From assembly GCA_029239935.1 (NCBI GenBank), contig JARBTY010000035.1, positions 1 to 19,747 on the forward strand: 19,747 bases of DNA, given 5' to 3'. Source of the DNA: Clostridia bacterium (lineage in GTDB: Bacteria > Bacillota_A > Clostridia > Lachnospirales > Cellulosilyticaceae). The position numbers were made by a program, and so were the translations under genes. Of the stretch, positions 7,205-15,727 are shown piece after piece. Within the stretch, counting starts at the first letter, position 1; each line of letters opens with the position of its first letter. The notes under the pieces are model-generated. The model was not told the DNA's origin. It made no database searches and worked only from the letters and a program-made list of their open reading frames with translations.

Positions 7205-7987
7205 CTAGTCTTTTTTAATATCAATCTCTGCAACAATAGGGTAATGATCCGAGGGGTACTTCCCTTTCTGATTATACCTCACTATTTGTACATCACTGAT
7301 CGTAAACTCCTCTGATACGAATATATAATCGATATGCATGCCTTTCTGCTTGCCTTTAAACATACCCATTGTCGACTTTTCATAGATCTCTTTATTGTAT
7401 TCTTGTACCGCAATAAACTTCTTATTATTATAGACCCCTCTGGCAAACTCTTGTATCACTTTGCTAGTGGGGGTAGCGTTAAAGTCTCCCATTAAAATAA
7501 TAGGTATCTTTTCTTTAACATGGTGCTTTTCTATAAACTCGCCTATTTTCTTTAATCCATATTCTCTGGCACGGGGCAGCAAACAATCTAAATGCGTATT
7601 ATAAACACGTACTTTTAATTTATTATCTAACTCTATAAGAGCTGTCGTACATATTCTTGGAAATAACGAATACCATATGGTGCTGCCTTCTTTTTTAGGG
7701 GTATTTGATAGCCAAAAGGTTTCATGGTCAAGGATACGATGTTTTTTTAAGATCAGGAGGGTATTTTTTTCAACAAATAACTTTTTCGTCCTGCCCATCC
7801 CTATTATATTGTAACCTGATATATTTTTACGAATATCTCTATAGATGGGATTAGATACTTCTTGTAAACCTAAAATATCACAAGAATGGTTATTAATCAA
7901 GTTATAAGTAATATCTGCCCTATTCGTCCACTTATTCTTAATATCCAAAACACTATCTGATCTTACATTAAAAGTCATAACTCTCAT
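7205..7987 (-). CDS. Endonuclease/exonuclease/phosphatase-family hydrolase
   Basis: A 260-residue, cytoplasmic EEP-superfamily protein with a full set of catalytic motifs: N7 in MTFNVR, metal-binding E43 in GLQEV, H132 in YNTHLD, D168 and N170 in LMGDFNATP, D220 in HIDYIF, and the D247-H248 pair in PSDHYP. These build a divalent-metal site that cleaves phosphodiester or phosphate-ester bonds in DNA, RNA, sphingolipid or inositol substrates. The sequence alone does not decide between these; no signal peptide is present, so an intracellular nucleic-acid or nucleotide substrate is more likely. AAGGA lies upstream of the ATG, with a promoter candidate at 8016-8043. It is the first gene of the operon with the pentapeptide-repeat protein and dbpA. 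Confidence 0.88.
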   Translation of the reverse strand: MRVMTFNVRSDSVLDIKNKWTNRADITYNLINNHSCDILGLQEVSNPIYRDIRKNISGYNIIGMGRTKKLFVEKNTLLILKKHRILDHETFWLSNTPKKEGSTIWYSLFPRICTTALIELDNKLKVRVYNTHLDCLLPRAREYGLKKIGEFIEKHHVKEKIPIILMGDFNATPTSKVIQEFARGVYNNKKFIAVQEYNKEIYEKSTMGMFKGKQKGMHIDYIFVSEEFTISDVQIVRYNQKGKYPSDHYPIVAEIDIKKD

Positions 7988-8015
7988 CTTATTTCCTTCT
8001 TTCTCATTTTACTAA

Positions 8016-8043
8016 ATTATGAATGCCTCTATATAAAAATCAA
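8016..8043 (-). promoter_or_regulatory. Candidate promoter of the EEP-pentapeptide-dbpA operon
   Basis: On the minus strand, TTGATT (8038-8043), a 16-base spacer and CATAAT (8016-8021), placed about 30 bases before the EEP start codon. The match to sigma-A consensus is moderate. Confidence 0.45.
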
Positions 8044-8244
8044 TCTAACTTGTTAATCTCTTTACATATAGTATGGCCTGCAAAAATTATTCTATGATAT
8101 AGGAATTTTTTGTAACCTTTTTGAAGGTATTGAAATATTATACTTTTATACACTTTCTTACAGAGTATTTCTATGAATATTATTTGGCTTATTGGGCATA
8201 ATTTTATATTACTATAAGCATATACGTTATATCTCTTGAATATG

Positions 8245-8250
8245 TATAAT
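8245..8250 (+). promoter_or_regulatory. Candidate -10 box for the 95-aa gene
   Basis: A perfect TATAAT preceded directly by TATG, similar to an extended -10 element; no good -35 box is visible 16-18 bases upstream. It lies 80 bases before the start codon. Confidence 0.35.
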
Positions 8251-8330
8251 ATAATAGGGGAGTTACCCCTTTCGTAAATTGATTACATAATGTTATATAG
8301 TTATATGTTAAAAGGAGGAAATATATAGCT

Positions 8331-8618
8331 ATGAATAAAAAACAAGAACTTTTAAACTTTTTGCAAGAAGAGTTATTTTATCCTGTAATTCACTCTCCTT
8401 ATATATCTGAGGAGCTAAAATATGACTTCACAACAATATTAGAAACTATAAAGCATTTTTCGGCTGAAGGCATCCTATTATATTTTTGGAATATGATGGC
8501 TAATGATGAGGTTCAGATGATTTTTTCTAATCGTTTAATGGATGAGGGATTTTATAATTATTCAGCTTTAGTTGATACTTTTAAACATCACTTTACCTAT
8601 GAATGGCTAATCTCCTAA
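8331..8618 (+). CDS. Unrecognised 95-aa protein
   Basis: A small acidic, aromatic-rich, probably all-helical cytoplasmic protein. I do not recognise the family. Segments such as FLQEELFYPVIHSPYISEEL and a C-terminal ALVDTFKHHFTYEWLIS give a pattern of amphipathic helices without cysteines, signal peptide or membrane segment. The start is well supported by AGGAGG at 8313-8318, 12 bases before the ATG. The gene is followed by a large hairpin (8644-8682), so it probably forms a single-gene unit. It precedes the chemotaxis receptor on the same strand, but nothing visible ties the two functionally. Confidence 0.65.
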   Translation: MNKKQELLNFLQEELFYPVIHSPYISEELKYDFTTILETIKHFSAEGILLYFWNMMANDEVQMIFSNRLMDEGFYNYSALVDTFKHHFTYEWLIS

Positions 8619-8643
8619 TTGCATCTCTCTACCATTCTACACT

Positions 8644-8682
8644 ATAACTAGCGGACAGATAAGATATCTGTTCGCTAGTTAT
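8644..8682 (+). terminator. 18-bp stem-loop after the 95-aa gene
   Basis: Arms 8644-8661 (ATAACTAGCGGACAGATA) and 8665-8682 pair over 18 bp with one G-T wobble and a 3-base AGA loop. The following tract is only moderately T-rich (CATTTCAGTCTATTTTATATTTT), so it is a probable terminator and could alternatively be an RNA-stabilising hairpin. Confidence 0.6.
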
Positions 8683-8880
8683 CATTTCAGTCTATTTTAT
8701 ATTTTAGTCACTATGTTTTGTAATTTTATATCTTAATCTTACTGTTTGGTAAAAATTAGTTTATTATTATACTTTTTTATTTTGTTATTAGACTATATAC
8801 ACTATCTCAAGTATACTTTTTCATCTTTTTTTGATATAATTTTACAAAGACTTATATGTTTTATATAAAGGGGTATGCAT

Positions 8881-10938
8881 ATGAAAAATAAAAAAATATC
8901 TTTTTTTATTCAAATTCTCTCTATTCTCTTAGTTGTTAGTATCCTGCCCAGCTTAATCATTACTCTTGTTACCTCCAACGTTACCAATAAGAGCATGAAA
9001 GATTCATTAGGTGCCTATTCTCAAAAAATTATTGACCAGCTGACTTATAATATCGATTACTCCAAAGAAATGGTTGACTTATCTATCGAACAAACTTTAT
9101 CTGATTCTAATATTATTTCCTATTCTAATTCGTTTAGCTCTTCAGATGAAAGCACTAAACGTATGCTGAAAAATGAACTTGATAAAAAAATGTTTACACT
9201 TATTGGTAAAGATAAACTTATCAATGGTATCTATTTTATGTCCGATGATCAGTTAGCTTATAATATTAATTCTCCAAAAAATGTAACACCCAATTTAAAA
9301 AATCTAAAATCCTATCTCTCCTCTCCAGAATTCCTAAAATCTGATACTTACAATTTGATGAAGTCCGCAGTACCTTCTCAAAATACTTGGTTATACATAG
9401 ACGACGAAGGAGTTGAAGGAACTTATGTTATTAACAAATTTGGTAGTGCAGACAGCTCTAAAAATTCTATCTTAATATTTTGTATCAATGGAGAATATTA
9501 TAATAATATTCTTAAAGTAGCCAGTATTAAGGATGGTATCCCCTTAATTTTACTGGACAGTAATCAATCCATTATTTTTTCTGATACTGCTATTGCAGAC
9601 AAACAAAGCTTTTTATCTCTTCGTACTGAAGCTATAGACTATATAAAAAATACATCTCAAACCTCTGGTACTTTTATCCATGATAATAAAAATTTAATCA
9701 GTTTTGCGGCCTGTAAAAATGGTTGGACTATTATTATAGATGCACCGATTTCTATACTGATGAGTGAATTGCATCAAGTTATGTTCTATGTACTGATTTT
9801 TAGTATCCTTTTTATTCTTGTACTTATTTTAGTAAGTATTATGTTCATCAGGCGTATTTCCAACCCAATTGTTAAAATATGTGCCTATATGGCGGAAGTA
9901 GAAAAAGGAAACCTACAGTTAACTGAGAGAATACAACGGGAACTTAAGGCCCCTAATAAGGAAATTGACCTGCTTATCAATGGTTTTAGCAATATGATAG
10001 GGACTATCAAAAGCTTAATAAGTGATGCAAAATCTGTAACCCTGTCTGTAGAACAAAACGCCAAAGGACTTGTAACTGTAGCTCAAAATACTTCTTCTTC
10101 TGCTCATGATGTAGAGCTGGCTGTCAGCAGCATCGCCAGTGGTGCGCAGGAGCAAAATACTCAGATTCAAAGTACGCTCTCCTCTATCTCTAGTTTATCC
10201 GAAAATATTAATGCAGTAGGTCATATGATTACTAAAATTTATGAAGCTTCTAAATCTACCATAGAGATGAGCCAAAAAACAGAATCCGAGTTAAATTTAC
10301 TGCTTGAAAATGCAAACCATTCCATCAGTATCAGCCATATTGTTAATGAGCATGTTACTGATTTAGGTAACGAAGCTATCAATATCAGTACTATTGTAGA
10401 ACTTGTCCGCAGCATCAATCAACAAACCAATCTGCTTGCTCTAAATGCAGCCATAGAAGCCGCAAGAGCTGGGGAACAGGGTAAAGGATTTGCAGTAGTA
10501 GCTGATGAGGTTAGAAAATTATCTTATCAAACTCAAGGCGCCATAGATACCATTTCTAAAACTATTGAAAAAATTCATTCCAAAAAACAGGCTGCTCTTC
10601 TTGAGATGGAAAAATCTATTACCGCTGCAAATAAGCAGCTGCCTATTGTAACTGCGACTACCGATACTTTTAACACGATCGTTGTACAGATGCAGGATGT
10701 AACAGAAAAAATAGAAAGTGTTACCAAACTCCTTGAAAATCTTATAGTTGAAAAAGATGAGGCGGTCAAGACAATTAATGACGTTGCGTTTATTGTTGAA
10801 CAAGCTGTAAGTGTTACGGAAGAGGTTGAAGCCGAAAGCGCTGTTCAGACTCAATATGCTAATCATATTATAGATATGTCTTCCGAATTAGCGGTTAGTA
10901 TCAAAACCCTCAAAGATACTTATTCTAAATTTAATTAA
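8881..10938 (+). CDS. Methyl-accepting chemotaxis protein
   Basis: A 685-residue transmembrane chemoreceptor. An N-terminal membrane helix (about 6-31) leads into a large extracellular sensor domain (about 32-298) with a double-Cache-like pattern. A second helix (about 300-324) is followed by a HAMP linker (about 325-378, [20 protein letters not shown]) and the cytoplasmic coiled-coil signalling domain. The hairpin tip is unmistakable near residues 511-545: [20 protein letters not shown] followed by [17 protein letters not shown], which binds CheA and CheW. Two start codons compete: ATG at 8875 lies one base from the AAAGGGG site, while ATG at 8881 has proper spacing of seven, so 8881 is chosen. 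A TATAAT box lies at 8835-8840 without a clear -35. No CheW-tethering pentapeptide ends the protein. The ligand is unknown. Confidence 0.95.
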   Translation: MKNKKISFFIQILSILLVVSILPSLIITLVTSNVTNKSMKDSLGAYSQKIIDQLTYNIDYSKEMVDLSIEQTLSDSNIISYSNSFSSSDESTKRMLKNELDKKMFTLIGKDKLINGIYFMSDDQLAYNINSPKNVTPNLKNLKSYLSSPEFLKSDTYNLMKSAVPSQNTWLYIDDEGVEGTYVINKFGSADSSKNSILIFCINGEYYNNILKVASIKDGIPLILLDSNQSIIFSDTAIADKQSFLSLRTEAIDYIKNTSQTSGTFIHDNKNLISFAACKNGWTIIIDAPISILMSELHQVMFYVLIFSILFILVLILVSIMFIRRISNPIVKICAYMAEVEKGNLQLTERIQRELKAPNKEIDLLINGFSNMIGTIKSLISDAKSVTLSVEQNAKGLVTVAQNTSSSAHDVELAVSSIASGAQEQNTQIQSTLSSISSLSENINAVGHMITKIYEASKSTIEMSQKTESELNLLLENANHSISISHIVNEHVTDLGNEAINISTIVELVRSINQQTNLLALNAAIEAARAGEQGKGFAVVADEVRKLSYQTQGAIDTISKTIEKIHSKKQAALLEMEKSITAANKQLPIVTATTDTFNTIVVQMQDVTEKIESVTKLLENLIVEKDEAVKTINDVAFIVEQAVSVTEEVEAESAVQTQYANHIIDMSSELAVSIKTLKDTYSKFN

Positions 10939-10950
10939 TGAAATGATACA

Positions 10951-10979
10951 TTGATACTTTTGCCTAATTTAAGTATAAT
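10951..10979 (+). promoter_or_regulatory. Strong sigma-A promoter for the 140-aa gene
   Basis: TTGATA (10951-10956), exactly 17 bases, then a perfect TATAAT (10974-10979). It starts 12 bases after the chemoreceptor stop codon, so the next gene has its own promoter. It also argues against translation starting at the in-frame TTG at 10951, since that codon is the -35 box. Confidence 0.75.
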
Positions 10980-11028
10980 AAGACTATTACAATCTATAGT
11001 CATCAGAGGACAAGGAGTTAATCATTTT

Positions 11029-11451
11029 ATGAGACGATACTGCAAGCTATCCGCTATACCTTTAAATAATCTTAAAGAAATTTTCGAACACCTGTTTACT
11101 GTATGTAATAAGGTAAATATTTATTTCCCGAACATAACTTCACCGGAAATATCTGAGTATAAAATCACATTTTTAAAAGCTGCTCATATCGATACTGTTT
11201 CTGAAGAAGCTTTATCTACCGAAGACGCTTTAGAAGAAAAAGAAGGATATTCAATGGTTATTGCTTCATTGTCAAATGAAGTCAAAGATCTCATCTATAA
11301 CATGAATACTGACTTCCATTTAAGCTTAGGTCTTATAGCTGAAAGCAAAGTCCTTTTTTATATAGGTGATGAAGATGAATGTATTATAGAAGATGCATCA
11401 GATTCTACTATCTTTTCTTCTCCTTTATTCGATATGTTTAAGCCTATATAA
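11029..11451 (+). CDS. Unrecognised 140-aa protein
   Basis: A soluble acidic protein I do not recognise. It starts MRRYCKLSAIPLNNLKEIFE, has an acidic middle (ALSTEDALEEKE) and a C-terminal half with beta-type segments (SLGLIAESKVLFYIGDEDE). There is no signal peptide, membrane segment or metal-binding motif. The chosen ATG has AAGGAG at 11012-11017 with 11-base spacing and lies about 45 bases after the predicted transcription start; an in-frame TTG at 10951 would lie inside the promoter. The gene ends immediately before a strong terminator, making a monocistronic unit. A role tied to the upstream chemoreceptor cannot be shown. Confidence 0.68.
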   Translation: MRRYCKLSAIPLNNLKEIFEHLFTVCNKVNIYFPNITSPEISEYKITFLKAAHIDTVSEEALSTEDALEEKEGYSMVIASLSNEVKDLIYNMNTDFHLSLGLIAESKVLFYIGDEDECIIEDASDSTIFSSPLFDMFKPI

Positions 11452-11452
11452 T

Positions 11453-11482
11453 AAGAAACCACCAGCTTACTGGTGGTTTCTT
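11453..11482. terminator. Rho-independent terminator between converging genes
   Basis: Perfect 13-bp stem: AAGAAACCACCAG (11453-11465), loop CTTA, and the complementary arm 11470-11482. On the plus strand the stem ends GGTTTCTTTCG. It directly follows the 140-aa gene and lies between it and the converging rsmI, so it may act in both directions. A further 7-bp stem (11512-11518 with 11537-11543) overlaps the rsmI stop codon. Confidence 0.85.
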
Positions 11483-11539
11483 TCGTTATCCCTACAAGGA
11501 CAAGGTTGCTTATAGCGTCTTAGACCGCATTTAGACACG

Positions 11540-12385
11540 CTATTGATGCAAAAACGCATAAATATCTCTTTTCCCCACGCCTCTATCCTTTGCGACCTGC
11601 TTCATAGCTGTTTTTTCATCCATTCCTTTATCAACATAAAGCTTCATATGTTCATCTATCGAAAGAGTTGTCCACTCTTTTTGTGCCTCTTCCTGGAGCT
11701 CTTTTGCATCTCGCCCAGCTATTACAAGAACATATTCCCCTTTAGGTTCTTCTGCTTTATATTTAAGAACAGCTTCTTTTAAAGTTGTTTTGAGTACCAT
11801 TTCATACTTTTTTGTTAGTTCTTTTGTTATCGTAATACTTCTGTCACCCAGCTCTTCATAAACGATTTCCAGTGTCTTGAGTAATCTATGTGGTGCTTCA
11901 TATAGGATAATGGTTCGTGTTTCTGTCTTAAGTATATTAAGCACTTGTGCCCGTTCTTTCTTATTGCTTGGCAAAAAACCTTCGAATACAAATCTTCTAG
12001 TTGACTGACCTGATAAAATAAGTGCTGTTATACCTGCCACTGCTCCCGGCGCCGATGTCACTGTAATGCCTTCTTCTATTGCAAGCTTGACTAAATCTTC
12101 TCCAGGATCTGATATACCTGGGGTTCCCGCATCTGTTACTAATACAATATGAGCCCCTTCTTTAAGTCTTTCAATAATCTGTTTTCCTTTTTCTAATTTG
12201 TTATGCTCATGGTAACTTATAAGTGACGTCCTTATTTCAAAATGATTTAAGAGCTGCTTAGTATGCCTTGTATCCTCAGCTGCAATAAAATCTGCCTCTT
12301 TTAGCAATCTAATAGCTCTAAAAGTAATATCTTCTAAATTGCCTATAGGCGTTGCACATAGGGTAAGTATGCCGTAATTACTCAT
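11540..12385 (-). CDS. rsmI: 16S rRNA (cytidine-1402-2'-O)-methyltransferase RsmI
   Basis: A 281-residue SAM-dependent enzyme of the tetrapyrrole-methylase fold that 2'-O-methylates C1402 of 16S rRNA in the ribosomal P site. Family motifs are all present: LCATPIGNLEDIT (9-21), AAEDTRHT (36-42), the glycine-rich VTDAGTPGISDPGEDLV (83-99) and SAPGAVAGITALILSG (from 111). The ATG at 12385 is preferred over an upstream in-frame ATG at 12448, because the family starts just before the LCATPIGNL motif and AGAGGAA lies at proper spacing. The start overlaps the yabB stop by eight bases (ATGAGTAA), showing translational coupling. This is the last gene of the holB-ricT-yabB-rsmI operon, as in Bacillus, where yabC (rsmI) follows yabB and yazA. 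Confidence 0.95.
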   Translation of the reverse strand: MSNYGILTLCATPIGNLEDITFRAIRLLKEADFIAAEDTRHTKQLLNHFEIRTSLISYHEHNKLEKGKQIIERLKEGAHIVLVTDAGTPGISDPGEDLVKLAIEEGITVTSAPGAVAGITALILSGQSTRRFVFEGFLPSNKKERAQVLNILKTETRTIILYEAPHRLLKTLEIVYEELGDRSITITKELTKKYEMVLKTTLKEAVLKYKAEEPKGEYVLVIAGRDAKELQEEAQKEWTTLSIDEHMKLYVDKGMDEKTAMKQVAKDRGVGKRDIYAFLHQ

Positions 12386-13142
12386 TACTTTTCCTCTTTT
12401 CTTTACCATATATCTCATAGATCTCGTCTGTATAAACACCTTGGTCATTATAAACCATAAGCGGCGGCTCCAGTCTCAGTTCTGGATTGGCATTTTTGAT
12501 CCCTTCTATTAATACCATGGTAGGTGCTTTGTCTGGTTTTGGGTGAATAAATCTCATTCTTTTAGGTTCAAGCCGGTACTTCCTCATATGATCTATGATA
12601 TCAACCAATCTATGGGGCCTATGTACCATACAAAACTTTCCCCTCTCCTTTAACATATAACTCGCTGCTAAAATGATGTCTTCTAACGTACAGGCTACCT
12701 CATGCCTTGCTACCCGAACGGAAGGGTGTTCATTTTTTAGACCGGCATGGCCTTTCATATAAGGGGGATTGCAGGTTATGATATCAAATTGTTCTTGTGA
12801 AAAATGTTCTTTAAAATCTTTGATATCAACGTTTAGAAATTTTACATCGTTTTCTATGCCATTAAGCTTCGAAGATCTGTTGGCCATTTCTGCCATGTCT
12901 TTTTGTATATCTATTCCTATATACTGACCCTTTTGATAAGCTGCATGCATCAGTATCGGTATAATCCCTGTGCCTGTACCAATATCTAATATCGTTTGAG
13001 AAGCTTTGGTGACTTTTGCAAAATGAGCCAAAAGTACAGCATCAATCCCGAAGCAAAATACTTCGGGATTTTGTATAATCTTATAGCCATTTCTTTCTAA
13101 GTCATCTACTCTCTCATTCGAGTTTACTAAAGTCAAATCCAT
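12378..13142 (-). CDS. yabB: tRNA1(Val) adenine-37 N6-methyltransferase-like protein
   Basis: A 254-residue Rossmann-fold methyltransferase of the YabB/YfiC (TrmN6) family. YfiC of E. coli methylates A37 of tRNA1(Val); the substrate here is inferred. The SAM-binding loop is DIGTGTG (53-59), followed by an acidic IGIDIQ strand end near 76, and the catalytic NPPY motif lies at 125-128, diagnostic of N6-adenine methylation. The N-terminal NGYKIIQNPEVFCFGIDAVLL stretch is typical of the family. The frame is open up to an ATG at 13169, but ATG 13142 has TTGAGG at good spacing and fits the family N-terminus. With this start it overlaps the ricT end by 29 bases. The yabA and yazA genes that flank yabB in Bacillus are absent. 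Confidence 0.92.
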   Translation of the reverse strand: MDLTLVNSNERVDDLERNGYKIIQNPEVFCFGIDAVLLAHFAKVTKASQTILDIGTGTGIIPILMHAAYQKGQYIGIDIQKDMAEMANRSSKLNGIENDVKFLNVDIKDFKEHFSQEQFDIITCNPPYMKGHAGLKNEHPSVRVARHEVACTLEDIILAASYMLKERGKFCMVHRPHRLVDIIDHMRKYRLEPKRMRFIHPKPDKAPTMVLIEGIKNANPELRLEPPLMVYNDQGVYTDEIYEIYGKEKRKSNE

Positions 13143-13998
13143 TAAATTCATCCTCAACATGCCCATCACAGCATTTTTTCTTTCTGGTTACTATTTTAAT
13201 ATCTTTACTTAAATAAACCAGTGCTTCTTTTTCATCTTTATCTTTTTTCTTAACCGCTACTTTGATTTGTTCTCTCAAAAGATTAACAGACAATACTTCA
13301 CCTTTACCATCTGGTGTAATAACTGTATCTCCGACTTCTGGCAGTCTATCTCTAATCTCTACATAACAGTCTTGTTCGTATTTCAGACAACACATCAGCC
13401 TTCCGCAAATACCTGATATTTTGATAGGATTAAGTGAAAGACTTTGTTCCTTTGCCATCTTAATGGATACAGGCTGAAAATCTCCTAAAAAGGTGTTGCA
13501 GCAAAGACCTCGGCCGCAAATACCCATTCCACCACACATTTTCGTTTCATCTCTAACGCCTATCTGTCTAAGCTCTATACGTGTTTTAAAAATAGAAGCT
13601 AGTTCTTTGACAAGTTCTCTAAAATCTACTCTTTCATAAGAGGTAAAGTAAAATAAGACTTTGTTGTTATCAAAAGTGTATTCTACATCTATCAGCTTCA
13701 TATCTAAAGAATGTTTGATAATCTTTTCTTTACATATAGTGAAAGCTTCTTTTTCTTTTATTTTATTTTGCTTATATTTTTCATCGTCTTCTTCTGTTGC
13801 AAGTCTTATCACTTTCTTAAGAGGCTGTATAACCTCTTCTGTTTTAATTTCTCTATTGGCAATAACCACTTCTCCATATTCGACGCCTCTGGCTGTCTCT
13901 ACTATGACATGTTGTCCTTGTTCGTAAGTGATGTCTTCTGGATCAAAATAATAGACTTTACCGGCACGTCTAAATCTTATACCTATTACGGTTATCAT
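13114..13998 (-). CDS. ricT: PSP1-domain protein RicT (YaaT)
   Basis: A 294-residue member of the PSP1 family. In B. subtilis RicT (YaaT) forms the Y-complex with RicA and RicF, carries iron-sulfur clusters, steers RNase Y mRNA processing, and is needed for sporulation, competence and biofilm formation. The diagnostic cysteine-rich core is present: C155, C161, C166-C167 (MCGGMGICGRGLCC), C198 (GICGR), C203-C204 and C211. Two further cysteines lie at 276-277 near the C-terminus. The N-terminal segment (GIRFRRAGKVYYFDP) and GVEYGEVV match the family start. Its ATG overlaps the holB stop by four bases (ATGA), so translation is coupled. Partners RicA and RicF are not in the window. Confidence 0.95.
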   Translation of the reverse strand: MITVIGIRFRRAGKVYYFDPEDITYEQGQHVIVETARGVEYGEVVIANREIKTEEVIQPLKKVIRLATEEDDEKYKQNKIKEKEAFTICKEKIIKHSLDMKLIDVEYTFDNNKVLFYFTSYERVDFRELVKELASIFKTRIELRQIGVRDETKMCGGMGICGRGLCCNTFLGDFQPVSIKMAKEQSLSLNPIKISGICGRLMCCLKYEQDCYVEIRDRLPEVGDTVITPDGKGEVLSVNLLREQIKVAVKKKDKDEKEALVYLSKDIKIVTRKKKCCDGHVEDEFNGFDFSKLE

Positions 13999-14984
13999 TT
14001 TTTTCTCTCCTTCAAATTCAGTAATAAGTTCTCTATTACAAATGTACTATATATGTTGTGTTTGATATCTAATAATGCTGTTTTAACGTGATCTATATTT
14101 TCACTAATTTTATTATACGTTAATTTATAAGCCCTGTCCAACAACAGTTTTTGGTGGTCAATATAATACAGATCCTCACTCTTAGTTGTTTTTAATACTG
14201 CGATATCTCTATACCACAATAACCAAAACTCCATGATCTTTTCTATCATATCCTTTTGATCTGCTATATCCTTAACTAAGTCATAGACCTCTATCAAGTC
14301 TGCCTTTTCTAATCTTTCCAAATAAAGAATACTTTGTTTTCTTATTTCCAAATAAGAGGGATCTTGTAAAAGCTCCTCAATACGTCCAATACTCCCATTA
14401 GAAAGCTTATAGAATACATCTCTTTGCACACCTTGTATACCTTTTAAATCTAAATACTGCTGCATTTCTTCTTTATTAATACCGTTAAATCTAATGGTTA
14501 TAGCTCTTGATTTAATCGTTGGTAAAAGTCTTGCCATATTTTCACAAACCAATATAATAATACCGTAACTCGGAGGTTCCTCTATTGTTTTAAGGATTGC
14601 ATTTTGTCCTTCCGTCGTTATCGTATCTGCAGCCTTTACAATAATCACTTTATAGTCTGATTGATAAGGTTTAATGTCCATTTCTTTGACAATACTATTT
14701 CTGATGGTTTCTATCTTCGTAACTTTTGTATCCTTTTCAACCGTAATAATATCAGGATGATTGCCAGCCTCAGTCATATAACATGATTTACATGTGCCGC
14801 ATGGCCCCTCCTCATTTCTATTTTCACATAAAATAAGTTTTGCAAGTTCCTTTGCAAAAGTATTTTTACCAACGCCATAAGGTCCTTCAAATATATAACT
14901 ATGGGATAATTTATTTTTTTGTATTGTCTTTAAAAAATATGACTTAGCATCTTCATTTCCTATAATATGCTGAAATGCGCTCAT
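13995..14984 (-). CDS. holB: DNA polymerase III delta prime subunit
   Basis: A 329-residue AAA+ clamp-loader subunit that helps load the beta clamp on primed DNA. It begins FQHIIGNEDAKSYFL, has a P-loop at 34-42 (GPYGVGKNT), and a zinc module C53, C62, C65, C68 (PCGTCKSC). The sensor-type segment NAILKTIEEPPSYGIIILVC followed by LLPTIKSRAITIRF is diagnostic of delta prime and its tau/gamma relatives; length excludes DnaX. The ATG has AAGGAG with five-base spacing. The gene heads the holB-ricT-yabB-rsmI operon and is separated from yaaR by a terminator, so it needs its own promoter, which I cannot place confidently in 14985-15100. Confidence 0.94.
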   Translation of the reverse strand: MSAFQHIIGNEDAKSYFLKTIQKNKLSHSYIFEGPYGVGKNTFAKELAKLILCENRNEEGPCGTCKSCYMTEAGNHPDIITVEKDTKVTKIETIRNSIVKEMDIKPYQSDYKVIIVKAADTITTEGQNAILKTIEEPPSYGIIILVCENMARLLPTIKSRAITIRFNGINKEEMQQYLDLKGIQGVQRDVFYKLSNGSIGRIEELLQDPSYLEIRKQSILYLERLEKADLIEVYDLVKDIADQKDMIEKIMEFWLLWYRDIAVLKTTKSEDLYYIDHQKLLLDRAYKLTYNKISENIDHVKTALLDIKHNIYSTFVIENLLLNLKERKK

Positions 14985-15100
14985 TTTATCTCCTTATTAT
15001 ATGTAGTATTAGGTCTTTTACCCCTATACTTTTTATAATCCCTAGATATGGAATCCTATCACTACATATCGTATAAATCATTCAACCCTTTTGATATAGT

Positions 15101-15131
15101 AATAAAAATGTCCGTGATTTCACGAACATTT
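15101..15131 (-). terminator. Terminator overlapping the yaaR stop codon
   Basis: On the minus strand AAATGTTCGTG (15121-15131), loop AAAT and CACGGACATTT (15106-15116) form an 11-bp stem with one T-G wobble, followed by TTATT. The first stem bases are part of the yaaR stop codon region, so no untranslated 3' spacer exists. Confidence 0.85.
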
Positions 15132-15576
15132 AAGTGATGATGTCCAGAAGTAAGCCTTGTATTTCCCCTACCCTGTCTAATATATCCATTTTACTCTTCT
15201 CTGATTTAATAAGCTCCTGCGCAAGCTCGTCTAATTTTTCATTAACAACTCTTACAATACCGTATACCCTATGTCTTCCTCGTCTATCCAAAAAATTATC
15301 TCTTGAAAATTTATGAGAATTGACAACTACTTCATTAATAAAATTAGAAATCATGCCTCTATAGACCTTTAAATCCCTAATATCCATATGTTCTGAGAGC
15401 TTATTGCCTTGAGATGTAATCTTTTCTACCATTTCTTTTATTTTATCCTGAAGATCTGCCTCACCGATTTGACTAAGCAGTGTGAATTTGAATCCTTTAT
15501 CTACTTTAGCGTCTTGAGCACTTGGCAATTCTCTTAACGTAGGCATCTGAATGTTATTTATTTGTATATTCGCCAT
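15130..15576 (-). CDS. yaaR: YaaR family (DUF327) protein
   Basis: A 148-residue, highly charged helical protein of the DUF327/YaaR family, whose molecular role is not established. The family core is visible as KFTLLSQIGEADLQDKIKEM, then a segment ending HMDIRDLKVYRGMISNFINE, and the basic stretch FSRDNFLDRRGRHRVYGIVR near 95-110. No membrane segment or catalytic motif is present. The start has AGGGGCG four bases upstream. Its position between tmk and holB is the conserved Firmicutes order (tmk-yaaQ-yaaR-holB), but yaaQ is missing here. It has its own promoter candidate (15635-15663) and terminator. Confidence 0.9.
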   Translation of the reverse strand: MANIQINNIQMPTLRELPSAQDAKVDKGFKFTLLSQIGEADLQDKIKEMVEKITSQGNKLSEHMDIRDLKVYRGMISNFINEVVVNSHKFSRDNFLDRRGRHRVYGIVRVVNEKLDELAQELIKSEKSKMDILDRVGEIQGLLLDIIT

Positions 15577-15634
15577 AAAACGCCCCTATCTATACATTAT
15601 TTTTATAGTTATAAAATCTAAAGTATCTATCTCT

Positions 15635-15663
15635 ATTTTAAAGCACTGCAAGTCCTATTGCAA
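15635..15663 (-). promoter_or_regulatory. Candidate promoter of yaaR
   Basis: On the minus strand TTGCAA (15658-15663), a 17-base spacer, and TAAAAT (15635-15640), inside the 151-base gap between tmk and yaaR. Transcription would start about 50 bases before the yaaR ATG. Confidence 0.5.
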
Positions 15664-15727
15664 CGAGTCTTTTACCTAGTTAAAGAATAACCCATTTAAG
15701 ACTATTTTAATCATCTACTAAAATCTG

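Larger units (their letters stand above)
7988..8330. other. Divergent intergenic region
   Basis: About 340 AT-rich bases between the divergent EEP and 95-aa genes. It holds promoter candidates for both sides (8016-8043 minus, 8245-8250 plus) and a small hairpin (AGGGG/CCCCT, 8256-8270). I see no tRNA-like, riboswitch or coding signal. Confidence 0.5.

Noticed and set aside
7988..8330. Possible riboswitch or small RNA in the long divergent gap
   Set aside because: No conserved riboswitch core or stable extended fold could be recognised; only promoter-like boxes and a short hairpin.
8875..8880. ATG at 8875 as the chemoreceptor start
   Set aside because: It lies one base from the AAAGGGG site; the ATG six bases later has correct spacing.
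10951..11028. Longer 166-residue form of the gene after the chemoreceptor
   Set aside because: Its TTG start is the -35 box of a strong promoter, so it would not be in the transcript.
12386..12448. Upstream in-frame extension of rsmI
   Set aside because: It would overlap yabB by 71 bases and precedes the conserved N-terminus; ATG 12385 has a good ribosome site.
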